From Desulfovibrio sp. (GTDB lineage Bacteria > Desulfobacterota > Desulfovibrionia > Desulfovibrionales > Desulfovibrionaceae), in assembly GCA_014804905.1 (NCBI GenBank), contig JAAUYX010000091.1, positions 30,079-59,680 on the forward strand: a DNA stretch of 29,602 nt, written 5' to 3'. Within the stretch, counting starts at the first letter, position 1; each line of letters begins with the position of its first letter. This document shows positions 8,875 to 16,948 of the stretch, piece after piece. The notes below the pieces were generated by a model. That model did not search any database and was not told where the DNA came from. It saw only the letters and a program-made list of their open reading frames with translations. Made by a program: the position numbers and the translations under genes.

Positions 8875-8903
8875 TTGCTTTTTTGGGGGGGCGGAATTAT
8901 ATA
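8875..8903 (+). promoter_or_regulatory. Predicted sigma-70 promoter of the glycan locus with a G7 tract in the spacer
   Basis: A -35-like TTGCTT (8875-8880) and a -10-like TATATA (8898-8903) are exactly 17 bases apart, the optimum. The spacer holds T4 followed by seven G residues (8885-8891). The first glycosyltransferase starts about 90 bases downstream. The fit is by eye. A homopolymer inside the spacer would make promoter strength depend on tract length. Confidence 0.55.
8885..8891 (+). repeat. G7 homopolymer in promoter spacer
   Basis: Seven consecutive G residues lie between the predicted -35 and -10 elements. Gain or loss of one G would change the spacing from 17 to 18 or 16. Confidence 0.8.
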
Positions 8904-8993
8904 GTGGAGGGCGAGACCACCTGCGGCCTTCCGCGCAAGCGGCCAGACGCAGGCTCCCCAGGCCCGACTCCTCCCCGGAAGCAGGCGACAGCC

Positions 8994-11030
8994 ATGAGCA
9001 AACTCTTTCTCATCCATGATTTCAGCCCTGACAGCACCTCCCTGTTTGCGGCTTTTTCTCAGCACGCCCCCCTGCTCGCCCGAAATACCGTGGAGCTGGG
9101 CCCTTTTGATTTTTGGTCGTGGGAAAATGTGCCCACGCATACCTCCTTATGGGTCAAACGGCCAGAACACAGGAGCCTGCCCGCCCCTATCAGCGCAAGG
9201 TGGTCGACTATTGCCGAAAAACTGGATTCCGGGAAAAACGTGCTTCTGTTCACCCGTTGGCCAAACCCGGAAGCGCACAGCTATTTCTGGGATCACCTCT
9301 CCGAGCGTGTGGACATGCAACGTCATGTGCCCGAGCTTCTCTTTATCCTGGGGCGTCCCTCCCTGCTGCTTGAACAGCATTTCCAGGAGTATCCCACCGC
9401 AAAAGACTTGCCCTGGACGCCCAATTATCTGGACTGGATTGGGGCTATCGCCCCGACAGTGCGGCAAATTCAGGAACGCGCCGGAAATGTGCGGTGCGAA
9501 TACCTCCTCAATACCGTTGACACCCCCGCACATACGCCCCGCCAGCACATACTGGACCGGGTTTTTGCCTTTCTCGGGTGTCCTGCGCCCAACGCGGCCG
9601 ACATCTCCCCCGTTGCCACCGCCTTCAGGTCAAACAAGACGCGACGGGTTTCGCAGTCGCTGACCGTGCGCGACAATGCGTGGCCCCCATTGAACACGGA
9701 TGTGTGCCGCACGGCGCTCCTGGAGCTGGATCAGGACTTGCCGCAGGACTGGCTTGCCCCCCTCGAGCTACGCCAGGAGTTCGCCCGTGCGGGAGCCGAG
9801 CAGGTACGCGCCCTGGAAGCCCTTGCCGGCGCTGCGCCGGGAAGCCTCGCCCCGCCGCCGGCCTTTGCAAATGAGCCGGAAGCAGACCTCGCGGCCCCGC
9901 TTTCGCCCGCGCTCGTCAAGGCTTTTGTGGCAGCGCTCCCCACCCAGGAGCGCCAGAACATCCGGGCACGGCTGCTCAACGACACGGCCCTGCTCAATTC
10001 GGACCAGCGGGCCCTGCTCTCCGAACTGCCCGCAGAGGGCGATTTTTCTCATATGAGTGAGGCGGTCCCCCCCCCGGAGCTGACCGTCCTCACCATGACC
10101 TACAACCATGAAAAGTTCATTGCGCAGTGCATGGACAGCGTACTCGCGCAAAAAACGGACTTTCCCGTCCAGCATCTCGTGCTGGACCATTGCTCCACGG
10201 ACGGCACTGCGGCCATCGTGGCGGAATATGCCCGCAAGCACCCCTCCATCCGCCCCGTGCTCCTTTCGCAGCATGTGCCCCATGAAAATGTCTATGGCCT
10301 GTTCCAGCGCTGCCGCAGCAAGTACGCGGCGCTCTGCGATGGCGACGACTATTTCACCGAGCCCACCAAGCTGCAAAGGCAGGTGGACATGCTGGAGGCT
10401 AATGCCGGGCTTGCGCTTTGCTTCCACCCTGTGGCGGCGGTGTTTGAGGACGGCAGCCCCCCGGTCATCTTTCCGCCGCTTTCGGGCCTGCCCAAGCGCA
10501 GCAAGCCGGAATTTTACCTCGCCGACCTGATGAAGGGCAATTTTATCCAGACCAATTCCGTGGTCTATCGCTGGCGCTTCCGTGATGGCCTCCCCGACTG
10601 GTTCCGGCCTGACCTCTGCCCCGGCGATTATTACTGGCACATGCTCCACGCGGAGACGGGAAAAATCGGCTTCATCCCGGAGATCATGTCGGTCTACCGG
10701 CGGCACTCCTCAGCGCTCTATGCCAAGGCCTTTACCTCCACACTGGAACTCAGGCGCGACCACGGCATGAGGGAACTTGAGGCCTACCACGCCTATAACG
10801 AGCACTTCGGCAACCGCTATTTCCGTTCCCTCTCCCGGCTGGCCAACGGGGTTTTCCTGGACTTTCTGGAAATTGCCCGCAGCGAAAATGACGACAGCCT
10901 CTTTCAGGAGGCCGTGAAAAACTATCCCGAGTTCGGCGCTTCTTTCCTGAAAGACCTGAAGCAACTGCGCGAGGCGCCACCTGCCGCGGCGTCCCGGCCG
11001 TCGGAAGGGGCCTCACCCAGGGGGCAATGA
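8994..11030 (+). CDS. Two-domain glycosyltransferase: unknown N-terminal domain plus GT2
   Basis: A 678-aa cytoplasmic protein. Residues about 363-600 form a GT-A fold family 2 glycosyltransferase: ELTVLTMTYNHEKFIAQCMD begins the domain, DHCSTDG follows the second strand, and the metal/nucleotide-sugar motif is CDGDD. Residues 1-340 are not recognised. They include a segment ending RVFAFLGCPAP that faintly recalls the C-terminus of P-loop sulfotransferases, but no P-loop is visible, so no activity is assigned. ATG 8994 is chosen because the protein then begins with a clean beta-strand (MSKLFLIHDF); upstream in-frame codons encode unlikely sequence. A C9 tract (10067-10075) falls exactly at the domain junction (AVPPPEL, residues 357-363). 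A one-base slip there would remove the whole GT2 domain. It is the first gene of the glycan locus and would transfer a sugar to an unknown acceptor. Confidence 0.88.
   Translation: MSKLFLIHDFSPDSTSLFAAFSQHAPLLARNTVELGPFDFWSWENVPTHTSLWVKRPEHRSLPAPISARWSTIAEKLDSGKNVLLFTRWPNPEAHSYFWDHLSERVDMQRHVPELLFILGRPSLLLEQHFQEYPTAKDLPWTPNYLDWIGAIAPTVRQIQERAGNVRCEYLLNTVDTPAHTPRQHILDRVFAFLGCPAPNAADISPVATAFRSNKTRRVSQSLTVRDNAWPPLNTDVCRTALLELDQDLPQDWLAPLELRQEFARAGAEQVRALEALAGAAPGSLAPPPAFANEPEADLAAPLSPALVKAFVAALPTQERQNIRARLLNDTALLNSDQRALLSELPAEGDFSHMSEAVPPPELTVLTMTYNHEKFIAQCMDSVLAQKTDFPVQHLVLDHCSTDGTAAIVAEYARKHPSIRPVLLSQHVPHENVYGLFQRCRSKYAALCDGDDYFTEPTKLQRQVDMLEANAGLALCFHPVAAVFEDGSPPVIFPPLSGLPKRSKPEFYLADLMKGNFIQTNSVVYRWRFRDGLPDWFRPDLCPGDYYWHMLHAETGKIGFIPEIMSVYRRHSSALYAKAFTSTLELRRDHGMRELEAYHAYNEHFGNRYFRSLSRLANGVFLDFLEIARSENDDSLFQEAVKNYPEFGASFLKDLKQLREAPPAAASRPSEGASPRGQ
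10067..10075 (+). repeat. C9 homopolymer inside the glycosyltransferase gene
   Basis: Nine consecutive C residues encode the PPP linker just before the GT2 domain. The frame is open in this sequence, so the gene would be in the ON state. Confidence 0.85.
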
Positions 11031-11067
11031 GCCGGAAACCTTCTCCGGTAATGCGACAGAGGAACCC

Positions 11068-12225
11068 ATGTTCTATGATCTGCACCATGTAAGCATCGCC
11101 GCTGTCCGTGCGGCCGTGCCGGAAAACGAGGTCCGCCTTGAGGACGAGGCGGAATTTTATGGCGGGAGCCTGAAAAAGATCGCGCGGCTTCGCGCGACCC
11201 TGGGCATGGACAGGCGTCGCATCTGCCCGCCGGATGTCACCGCCTCCGACCTTTGCGCCGCCGCGGCCCGGCGTCTTCTTGCGGATTACCCCGAATACCG
11301 CCAAAAGGTCGATGCGCTGATCTTCCTTTCGCAAAGCCCGGACTGGGTCCAGCCCGCCACTGCGTGCGAATTGCAGGACCGCCTTGGCTTGCCGCGGTCG
11401 TGCGCGGCCTTTGATGTGAATCAGGGCTGCGCCGGCTATATCTATGGTCTCTGGCTTGCGGGCACGATCATCAACGCCGGCGCCAGAGCCGTGCTCCTGC
11501 TGGTGGGCGACGCCCCGCGCATTGATGTGCGCAACCGCGTCATAGCGTCTGTTTTCGGGGATGGCGGCAGCGCCACACTGCTGCTCAGAAAACCGGACGC
11601 CCCTGTCATGCAGCTGGGCTTCGGAACGGATGGCAGCGCCTTTGAGACCATCATCGTGCCCGCCGGACAGGCGCGCATCCCCTATTCGTGCCGCCCGGAA
11701 GAGAATGCCGATCTCGTCACGGACACATGGGACACTTCCGGCAATCCCTGGCAAATGGTCAACACCTTTATGGACGGCGGCGCTGTCTTCAATTTCACCA
11801 TGGATGTGGTTCCCGGTCACCTGAAAGAGGCGCTCAACCATGCCCGGCTCACGCCGGAAGACATTAACTGGCTCATCTTGCACCAGGCCAACAAGCACAT
11901 TGTGGACACCCTGGCGGAACGGGTGGGCATCCCCCTTGAAAAAACCCCGGACGGCACCTTTGGCAAGTACGGCAACCTCGCCTCCGCGTCCATTCCGGCG
12001 GCCCTGTGCGATACGTTCAGCGCCGTGCGCGACCCCGGCATGACGCTTATGTGCGGATACGGCATCGGTCTTGCATGGGGTTCATGTCTTTGCAGGCTGG
12101 AAAATCTGGACTGCGCGCCCGTCATGGATTTTGTGCCGGACCCGCATCGGCCCACCCGCCAACAGAGGATCGAGCGCTGGAAAAAGATATTTTCAGGAGA
12201 GATCGCACGCCATGACAAAGAATGA
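11068..12225 (+). CDS. 3-oxoacyl-ACP synthase III (KAS III, FabH-like)
   Basis: A 385-aa thiolase-fold enzyme of the KAS III family. The catalytic triad is intact: Cys121 in NQGCAGY, His272 in LHQAN and Asn303 in GNLASASI. KAS III enzymes condense an acyl-CoA primer with malonyl-ACP to give a 3-oxoacyl-ACP. It is longer than housekeeping FabH (about 320 residues), mainly through a C-terminal tail of about 40 residues. Its location among glycosyltransferases, overlapping a dedicated ACP gene by 14 bases, argues for a role in making an acyl decoration rather than membrane fatty acids. An equivalent KAS III-ACP-reductase set is described in flagellin glycosylation islands of Pseudomonas. The start ATG follows AGAGGAAC. 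Confidence 0.93.
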   Translation: MFYDLHHVSIAAVRAAVPENEVRLEDEAEFYGGSLKKIARLRATLGMDRRRICPPDVTASDLCAAAARRLLADYPEYRQKVDALIFLSQSPDWVQPATACELQDRLGLPRSCAAFDVNQGCAGYIYGLWLAGTIINAGARAVLLLVGDAPRIDVRNRVIASVFGDGGSATLLLRKPDAPVMQLGFGTDGSAFETIIVPAGQARIPYSCRPEENADLVTDTWDTSGNPWQMVNTFMDGGAVFNFTMDVVPGHLKEALNHARLTPEDINWLILHQANKHIVDTLAERVGIPLEKTPDGTFGKYGNLASASIPAALCDTFSAVRDPGMTLMCGYGIGLAWGSCLCRLENLDCAPVMDFVPDPHRPTRQQRIERWKKIFSGEIARHDKE

Positions 12226-12439
12226 ATTTTTGACCGCCCTTCAGGACATGCTCCAGACGGACACGGAACTGGCGGAAGACACCCCGTTGGCCGGAATGGA
12301 AGAGTGGGATTCCCTCGCGTTCATGGTGCTGATTGCCTTTTTTGACAAGAATTTTGGCAAAAAGCTCACCTTTGAGGACCTCTCCGCCTGCAAGACACCG
12401 GCGGCGCTCATGCTGCTTTCCGGCGGCGCCATTCAATGA
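12212..12439 (+). CDS. Acyl carrier protein
   Basis: A 75-aa acidic four-helix carrier protein. Ser34 in EEWDSL is the site that would receive the 4'-phosphopantetheine arm. Its length matches free-standing ACPs. The start ATG lies inside the end of the KAS III gene (14-base overlap) and is preceded by CAGGAGAG. Its stop overlaps the start of the reductase gene as ATGA, so translation of the three genes is probably coupled. It would carry the growing 3-oxo/3-hydroxyacyl chain between the synthase, the reductase and a transferase. It differs from housekeeping AcpP in the motif around the serine (WDSLAFM instead of the usual DSLDTVE), consistent with a specialised ACP. Confidence 0.93.
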   Translation: MTKNEFLTALQDMLQTDTELAEDTPLAGMEEWDSLAFMVLIAFFDKNFGKKLTFEDLSACKTPAALMLLSGGAIQ

Positions 12440-13185
12440 CCTTCAGCGCCGATCAGGTCATCCTTGTCACCGGCGCAAGCTCCGGCATCGGCGAAGGCAT
12501 TGCCCGCGCCTGTGTGGACTTGGGCGCCACGGTGCTCGCCGTGGGGCGCAACGGCGAGCGGCTGGAAACGGCCCGTGCCGCAACCTCTGCGCCCGGGCGC
12601 TGGACAAGCCTTGTCAAGGACCTTGCCGAGGCGCCCGCGACGCTCCCCGAATGGATAACCGGGCTTTCCCGAACGCACGGCAAGCTCTGGGGCCTCGTCC
12701 ATTGCGCGGGCAGAGCCGTCATGGACACCTTGCGGACCTTCGATTTGGCCCAGTCCCGCGACATTTTCGACATCAACTTCAACGTGCCCCTGCTGCTCAC
12801 CAGGGCGATGGCGGACAAGCGCGTCCACCGCAAGGGCGGCTCCGTAGTTTTCTTGGCTTCGGTGTCCGGCGTTTTTCCCGAAAAGGGTCACCTTGTCTAT
12901 GGAGCGACCAAGGCGGCCCTTGTGGCGGCGGCCAAAAGCCTGAGCCAGGAGGTGGCCCCACTCGGCCTCCGGGTCAACTGCATTTCGCCGGGCATCGTTG
13001 ACACTCCCATGCAAAAAGCCGCCGAGGCCTTCATGGGTCCCCACTACCGCGAAACGCAGCTTGCCCAGTATCCCCTGGGCTTTGGTCAGCCGGAAGACGT
13101 GGCGGAGATGGCGGCCTTTCTGCTTTCCACCAAGGCGCGCTGGATAACCGGGCAGAATTTCATCCTCTCCGGCGGCAGGTATTGA
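12436..13185 (+). CDS. Short-chain dehydrogenase, FabG-like 3-oxoacyl-ACP reductase
   Basis: A 249-aa classical SDR. The cofactor motif TGASSGIG is at residues 12-19, HCAG takes the place of NNAG (89-92), and the catalytic Ser142, Tyr155 and Lys159 are in ASVSG and YGATK. Its end, ITGQNFILSGG, is typical of FabG-like enzymes. It would reduce 3-oxoacyl-ACP to 3-hydroxyacyl-ACP with NAD(P)H. The start codon overlaps the ACP stop (ATGA) and the next gene begins one base after its stop, so the module is tightly coupled. Reduction of a sugar intermediate instead is possible but less likely given the KAS III and ACP neighbours. Confidence 0.92.
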   Translation: MTFSADQVILVTGASSGIGEGIARACVDLGATVLAVGRNGERLETARAATSAPGRWTSLVKDLAEAPATLPEWITGLSRTHGKLWGLVHCAGRAVMDTLRTFDLAQSRDIFDINFNVPLLLTRAMADKRVHRKGGSVVFLASVSGVFPEKGHLVYGATKAALVAAAKSLSQEVAPLGLRVNCISPGIVDTPMQKAAEAFMGPHYRETQLAQYPLGFGQPEDVAEMAAFLLSTKARWITGQNFILSGGRY

Positions 13186-13186
13186 T

Positions 13187-13870
13187 ATGGAGCAGATTTG
13201 CATCGTGGGCAATTCCGGAGCCGCGCGGGAATGTTACTGGCTCTTGCAGGATGTGTTCGCGAGCGACCCCGCCCTCGCCGATACGCGGCAGTTCGCCGGC
13301 TTTTACAGCTGGGGCGGCTACGCAGGCGAATTGAAGAGCCTGTCAAGCCATTTTCGCGGTCCATTGGAGGAACACTGCGAGGCCAAGGGCAGGCTCTATA
13401 TCATCGGGGTAGGCAAGCCCCAACTGAGGCGCGATATTTTCCACTTTCTGAAGGAGCGCGGCTGCGCCCTCATGAACCTCATCCACCCCTCGGCCTCCGT
13501 GTGCCCCACGGCGGTCATGGGCGAGGGCAATATCCTGCACCGCGGCTCCACCCTGTACGACCACAGCGTGCTCGGCAACGGCAATTATCTCAACGGCGCG
13601 GTCAACCTCGCCCACGACGCCGCGGTGGGAGATTTCAATTTTATCGCGCCCTACGGCATGGTTCTCGGCAATGCCCGCATGGGCTCCTGCAACCATCTCG
13701 GGCCCTACAGCGTGGTGCTCGACAGGGCCCGTATCGGCGATGACAACCTCGTCGCCCCCGGCTCCATCATCTACAAAGGCTGCAAGGACAATTGCCGCAT
13801 GGCGGGCAACCCGGCCCTGAACATAGGAAAAAATTTCACGCCGTCCCCTGCGCCCGGCGCGACCCGCTAG
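13187..13870 (+). CDS. NeuD/PglD-like left-handed beta-helix acyltransferase
   Basis: A 227-aa protein with an N-terminal Rossmann-like nucleotide-sugar binding part (ICIVGNSGAARE) and a C-terminal hexapeptide-repeat beta-helix (residues about 100-210, repeats such as VMGEGNILHRG, VLGNGNYLNGA, RIGDDNLVAPG). His143 in NLAHDAAVGD corresponds to the catalytic base of PglD. Relatives N-acetylate UDP-linked amino sugars or O-acetylate sialic acid using acetyl-CoA. Placed directly behind KAS III, ACP and ketoreductase, it may instead use a 3-hydroxyacyl-ACP or -CoA donor. The acceptor is inferred to be an amino sugar. The start ATG lies one base after the preceding stop. Confidence 0.88.
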   Translation: MEQICIVGNSGAARECYWLLQDVFASDPALADTRQFAGFYSWGGYAGELKSLSSHFRGPLEEHCEAKGRLYIIGVGKPQLRRDIFHFLKERGCALMNLIHPSASVCPTAVMGEGNILHRGSTLYDHSVLGNGNYLNGAVNLAHDAAVGDFNFIAPYGMVLGNARMGSCNHLGPYSVVLDRARIGDDNLVAPGSIIYKGCKDNCRMAGNPALNIGKNFTPSPAPGATR

Positions 13871-13891
13871 ATGTCGTATCGGAGGACATAG

Positions 13892-15904
13892 ATGCCAACG
13901 GAACTTGTGGAACTTTTTCAGCACCAGCTTGCGCAGCAGGCGATGCTGTACAACCTCACCTTCATGAGCGGCCGCAAGCAAAGCGCAGAACTGGTATCGA
14001 ATTTTTTTCTGCGTATGCAGGGCCTCCTGCCGGTGACCACGGTTCTGGAAATCGGCGCGCACGAGGGCACCTTCTCCCGCGCCGTCAAGAAGACCTACCC
14101 GGAAAAGACCGTACGGGCCTTTGAGGCCAATCCGCAGGTGTATGCGCATTTTCTCCTTGAAGGCGAGTTTCCCAGGCTTGGCATCGACTACAGGTACGGC
14201 GCCATCGGCAACCGCAACGGCACTACGCAGCTCCATATATATGAATCCATAGACGGCAGGGATGAACCCAGCGACAGCAGGCGGCAATCCATCCTGCTGC
14301 GCGTGCCCAATGACACGGACCGCCACCATAATGTCTGTGTGCCCCTGGCAAGGCTGGACACCCTTTGCGCGGCGGACCCGGAAGACAGCCGCTACGCCCT
14401 CTGGGTCGATGCGGAAGGTGCCGGGGGACAGGTGCTGGAGGGGGCGGAAGGTATCATGGAGCGGACCCTCGCCGTGTATATGGAACTTGAGTCAGTGCCC
14501 AAGTTTGAAAACCAGCCGCTTGACCACGATATTCTCCACTATCTTCTGGAGCGGGATTTCGTCCCCCTGCTGCGCGACTTTCAGTTTAATCACCAATACA
14601 ATGTCGTTTTTGTCAAAAAGAAGTGTCTCCCACTCGTGGAACACGAATGGCACAGGTATTTTCAATACGCGCTGCGGACGAGCCTGCAAGATTCCTTCAA
14701 GCTGGAAGTAGTGCCCAGGCAACATACGCCGGTGGCCCCCCCGCCCCTGCCGCGCGTGCGCTTTGGCAACAGTGCGGAATTTCGGGAAGCTCTCGGGGCT
14801 CTCCCTCTTTTGCGCGCGCCGCGTGTGGGGCTGGATGCCGAGCGTACCGTTGTGGCCTGCCATGAGGACGATTTGGATGAAGCCATAAATTTTTACAGGC
14901 AGCAGTCCGGCAAACTGCCGAAATTCTTCGTGCTGCCGGGGCGGCAGGGGGGGGAGCCCGCATCACGCAACGGCATAACGCGGCATCCCTTCACAGAGCT
15001 TTCGCCGGGCATGGATATCCAGCTCTATTTCAGTCAAAACCCCCTGCCGGGAAAAACCTTTTTTCCGCTCCTCTGCCTTGAACTGCAAAAGGCGGGCATA
15101 AACAAATTCCATATTGAAAGATATTGCACAGAACGATTCTTCAGGAGGGATGTCCGATACACCTTTACGGATCAGGATTGGGATACCGCGCTGAATTTTA
15201 CCAACATTCTGGACGATGCGGAAAGTCAATACACCTATATGGCTATCTGCCGCGCCCGGCTTGAGGCTGAACCCGGTTATATACCGCTCGCGGGATACAC
15301 ACAGTATTTCCATCCCCTCGTCCATGCCGAACCGGGCGATATTGTCTGCGAGGGCGGCTGCTCCCCGGTTTGCGAAGAGGGCCTTCCGCTCAACAGCAGC
15401 ACCCTGGATATTTATGAAGCCATGCGGGGCAAGGGAAAAATTTTCGGTTTCGAGCCAGTGGCCTCAACCTACGAGCACCTGAAGAATGGATTTGCCTCCT
15501 GCCGCGGCATTCAGATGGAAAATCTCGCCCTCTGGTCCAGGCCCACAGTCCTGCGCCTTAAGGGGGAGGCTGCTTCGGCTTTTATCGAAGAGTCGCCCGA
15601 GTCCGGCGATTGCGCCTGCACCAGCGTGGACGCCTTTTTCGCGGACAAGGCCGCCCCGACGCTCATCAAGCTGGACGTGGAAGGGGCGGAGCCGGAGGTT
15701 ATCGAGGGCGCGCGCCATACGATAACCAGGCATCTCCCCAAGCTCATGCTCTCCATCTACCATGCCCGCAGGGGCCCGGACTGGTTGACCTTGCCGCGCA
15801 TGTTACTGGAGCGGGATTTTCCCTATACCTATTATTGCGGCCAGCATCGCCCCTGGTACACTGAAAGCATCGTCTATGCCCGAAAAAAAATATCGAACCA
15901 ATAG
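13892..15904 (+). CDS. Double FkbM-family methyltransferase fusion
   Basis: A 670-aa protein holding two FkbM-type SAM-dependent methyltransferase domains. Domain 1 (about 40-245) has the SAM loop VLEIGAHEGTF (51-61), acidic FEANP (77-81) and the FkbM motif WVDAEGAGGQVLEGA (171-185). Domain 2 (about 425-665) has IVCEGGCSP (484-492), FEP (520-522) and IKLDVEGAEPEVIEGA (592-607). The two are diverged from each other. FkbM enzymes usually O-methylate sugar or polyketide hydroxyls, so two different positions may be methylated. The linker (about 270-425) encodes C7 (14736-14742) and G8 (14947-14954) tracts; T7 (14001-14007) and A8 (15883-15890) also occur. The start ATG follows GGAGGA with 5-base spacing. 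No frame break is seen. Confidence 0.9.
   Translation: MPTELVELFQHQLAQQAMLYNLTFMSGRKQSAELVSNFFLRMQGLLPVTTVLEIGAHEGTFSRAVKKTYPEKTVRAFEANPQVYAHFLLEGEFPRLGIDYRYGAIGNRNGTTQLHIYESIDGRDEPSDSRRQSILLRVPNDTDRHHNVCVPLARLDTLCAADPEDSRYALWVDAEGAGGQVLEGAEGIMERTLAVYMELESVPKFENQPLDHDILHYLLERDFVPLLRDFQFNHQYNVVFVKKKCLPLVEHEWHRYFQYALRTSLQDSFKLEVVPRQHTPVAPPPLPRVRFGNSAEFREALGALPLLRAPRVGLDAERTVVACHEDDLDEAINFYRQQSGKLPKFFVLPGRQGGEPASRNGITRHPFTELSPGMDIQLYFSQNPLPGKTFFPLLCLELQKAGINKFHIERYCTERFFRRDVRYTFTDQDWDTALNFTNILDDAESQYTYMAICRARLEAEPGYIPLAGYTQYFHPLVHAEPGDIVCEGGCSPVCEEGLPLNSSTLDIYEAMRGKGKIFGFEPVASTYEHLKNGFASCRGIQMENLALWSRPTVLRLKGEAASAFIEESPESGDCACTSVDAFFADKAAPTLIKLDVEGAEPEVIEGARHTITRHLPKLMLSIYHARRGPDWLTLPRMLLERDFPYTYYCGQHRPWYTESIVYARKKISNQ
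14736..14742 (+). repeat. C7 homopolymer in the FkbM fusion linker
   Basis: Seven consecutive C residues encode the PPP of the linker after domain 1 (residues 282-285). A one-base slip would leave domain 1 alone. Confidence 0.75.
14947..14954 (+). repeat. G8 homopolymer in the FkbM fusion linker
   Basis: Eight consecutive G residues encode part of RQGGEP (residues 352-355), again before domain 2. Slippage here would also uncouple domain 2. Confidence 0.8.
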
Positions 15905-15964
15905 CGCGATTTTCGGAATTTCCTCTACGGTATCTCCATTTAACTGATTTTCAGGAGCTTCGGA

Positions 15965-16946
15965 ATGCGGTATCTTCAGGCAGGTTTTCCTCCTCTCTTC
16001 AAGAAAGATACATTTCAGAGTCATTGGCAGCTCACCCAGCGGTGCAATTTCCATTGCCCCTATTGCGTCAATCGTGAACAGCGCCGCGACGGCATCCATA
16101 TGCCGCGCGAAATCATGCACAGGGCGCTCAACATGATTGCGGGGCTCTCCAGGCCCGCATACCGCTTTTCCCTTTCAGGCGGTGAAGTGACACTGTATCC
16201 CCATCTGGAGGAAATGCTGAGCGCCATTGAAGGCCAGTTCCCTGCCGGAACGGTGGTCAATATGCTCACCAACGGCAGCTCCTCGGCGCGCCGTATGCGC
16301 GCGTTGCTCATGGCCGCGCCGGCCCTGCAAGTTCGCTTCATCATTACCATCCATTTTGGTCAAACCCGGTTGCCCCAGTTGATTAAAAAACTGTTGAGCT
16401 TTTCGCCTGAGGAAAGAAAAAACAGCTTTCATCTCAAGCTGGTCGTCCCCCCCCCCCCGCGTGTCGCGAGGACTGGAGTACCGGAAGCAGCTTGAGGATG
16501 CGGGTATCCCGAATGTCAGCATCCAGCCCGTTGTAGATTTTGCAAGCGGTAAAATCGTGGACGGCTATACCGAGCGGGACTTGGCGGACTTTGCGCCGCA
16601 AAATGGCAAAAAACCCTACTTCATGTATCGGCATATTTTAGGCGCCAATGACGAAACCGTCACGTTTCTTGAAGGGTTGAGGAAGGATATGTTCCACTAT
16701 AAAGGAATGTATTGCAGCGCCGGCCACCAGTCGATTTATCTCGATGAATACGGCCATATTTCCAAAGGCCAGTTCTGCTGCCGTATGCCCTATACCATTC
16801 AGGAGAAAAACCCTTTTACCGATCCCGACTTCATTAATCCCATGCGCTGCACTGAAGAGCATTGCACCTGCACGCCCTTCACAAGCCTGCCAAAATGGCA
16901 GGACGCCGCCCACGCTCCGGATTGGCTGGCCCGGGAAGGGACATAG
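15965..16946 (+). pseudogene. Radical SAM protein with SPASM-like C-terminus, frameshifted in a C12 tract
   Basis: Two reading frames, 15965-16495 and about 16461-16946, form one protein once a single C is removed from the C12 run at 16447-16458; the result would be 326 aa reading LVVPPPRVSRGLEYRK across the join. The first part has the iron-sulfur motif CNFHCPYC (Cys27, 31, 34) and SGGE (71-74) of radical SAM enzymes. The second part has the cysteine-rich tail (CSAG, CCRM, CTEEHCTC) ending PKWQDAAHAPDWL. The AT-rich gene at 18949 ends PKWINDKDAPDYL, so both are the same family. The start ATG follows AGGAG with 7-base spacing. As read here the gene is OFF, giving a 176-aa truncated product. 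Phase variation is the favoured reading; a sequencing error or true decay are alternatives. Its reaction is unknown, probably modification of a sugar or peptide. Confidence 0.85.
16447..16458 (+). repeat. C12 homopolymer causing the frameshift
   Basis: Twelve consecutive C residues form the longest homopolymer I found in the window. An 11-C (or 14-C) tract would restore one continuous frame. Confidence 0.9.
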
Positions 16947-16948
16947 GC

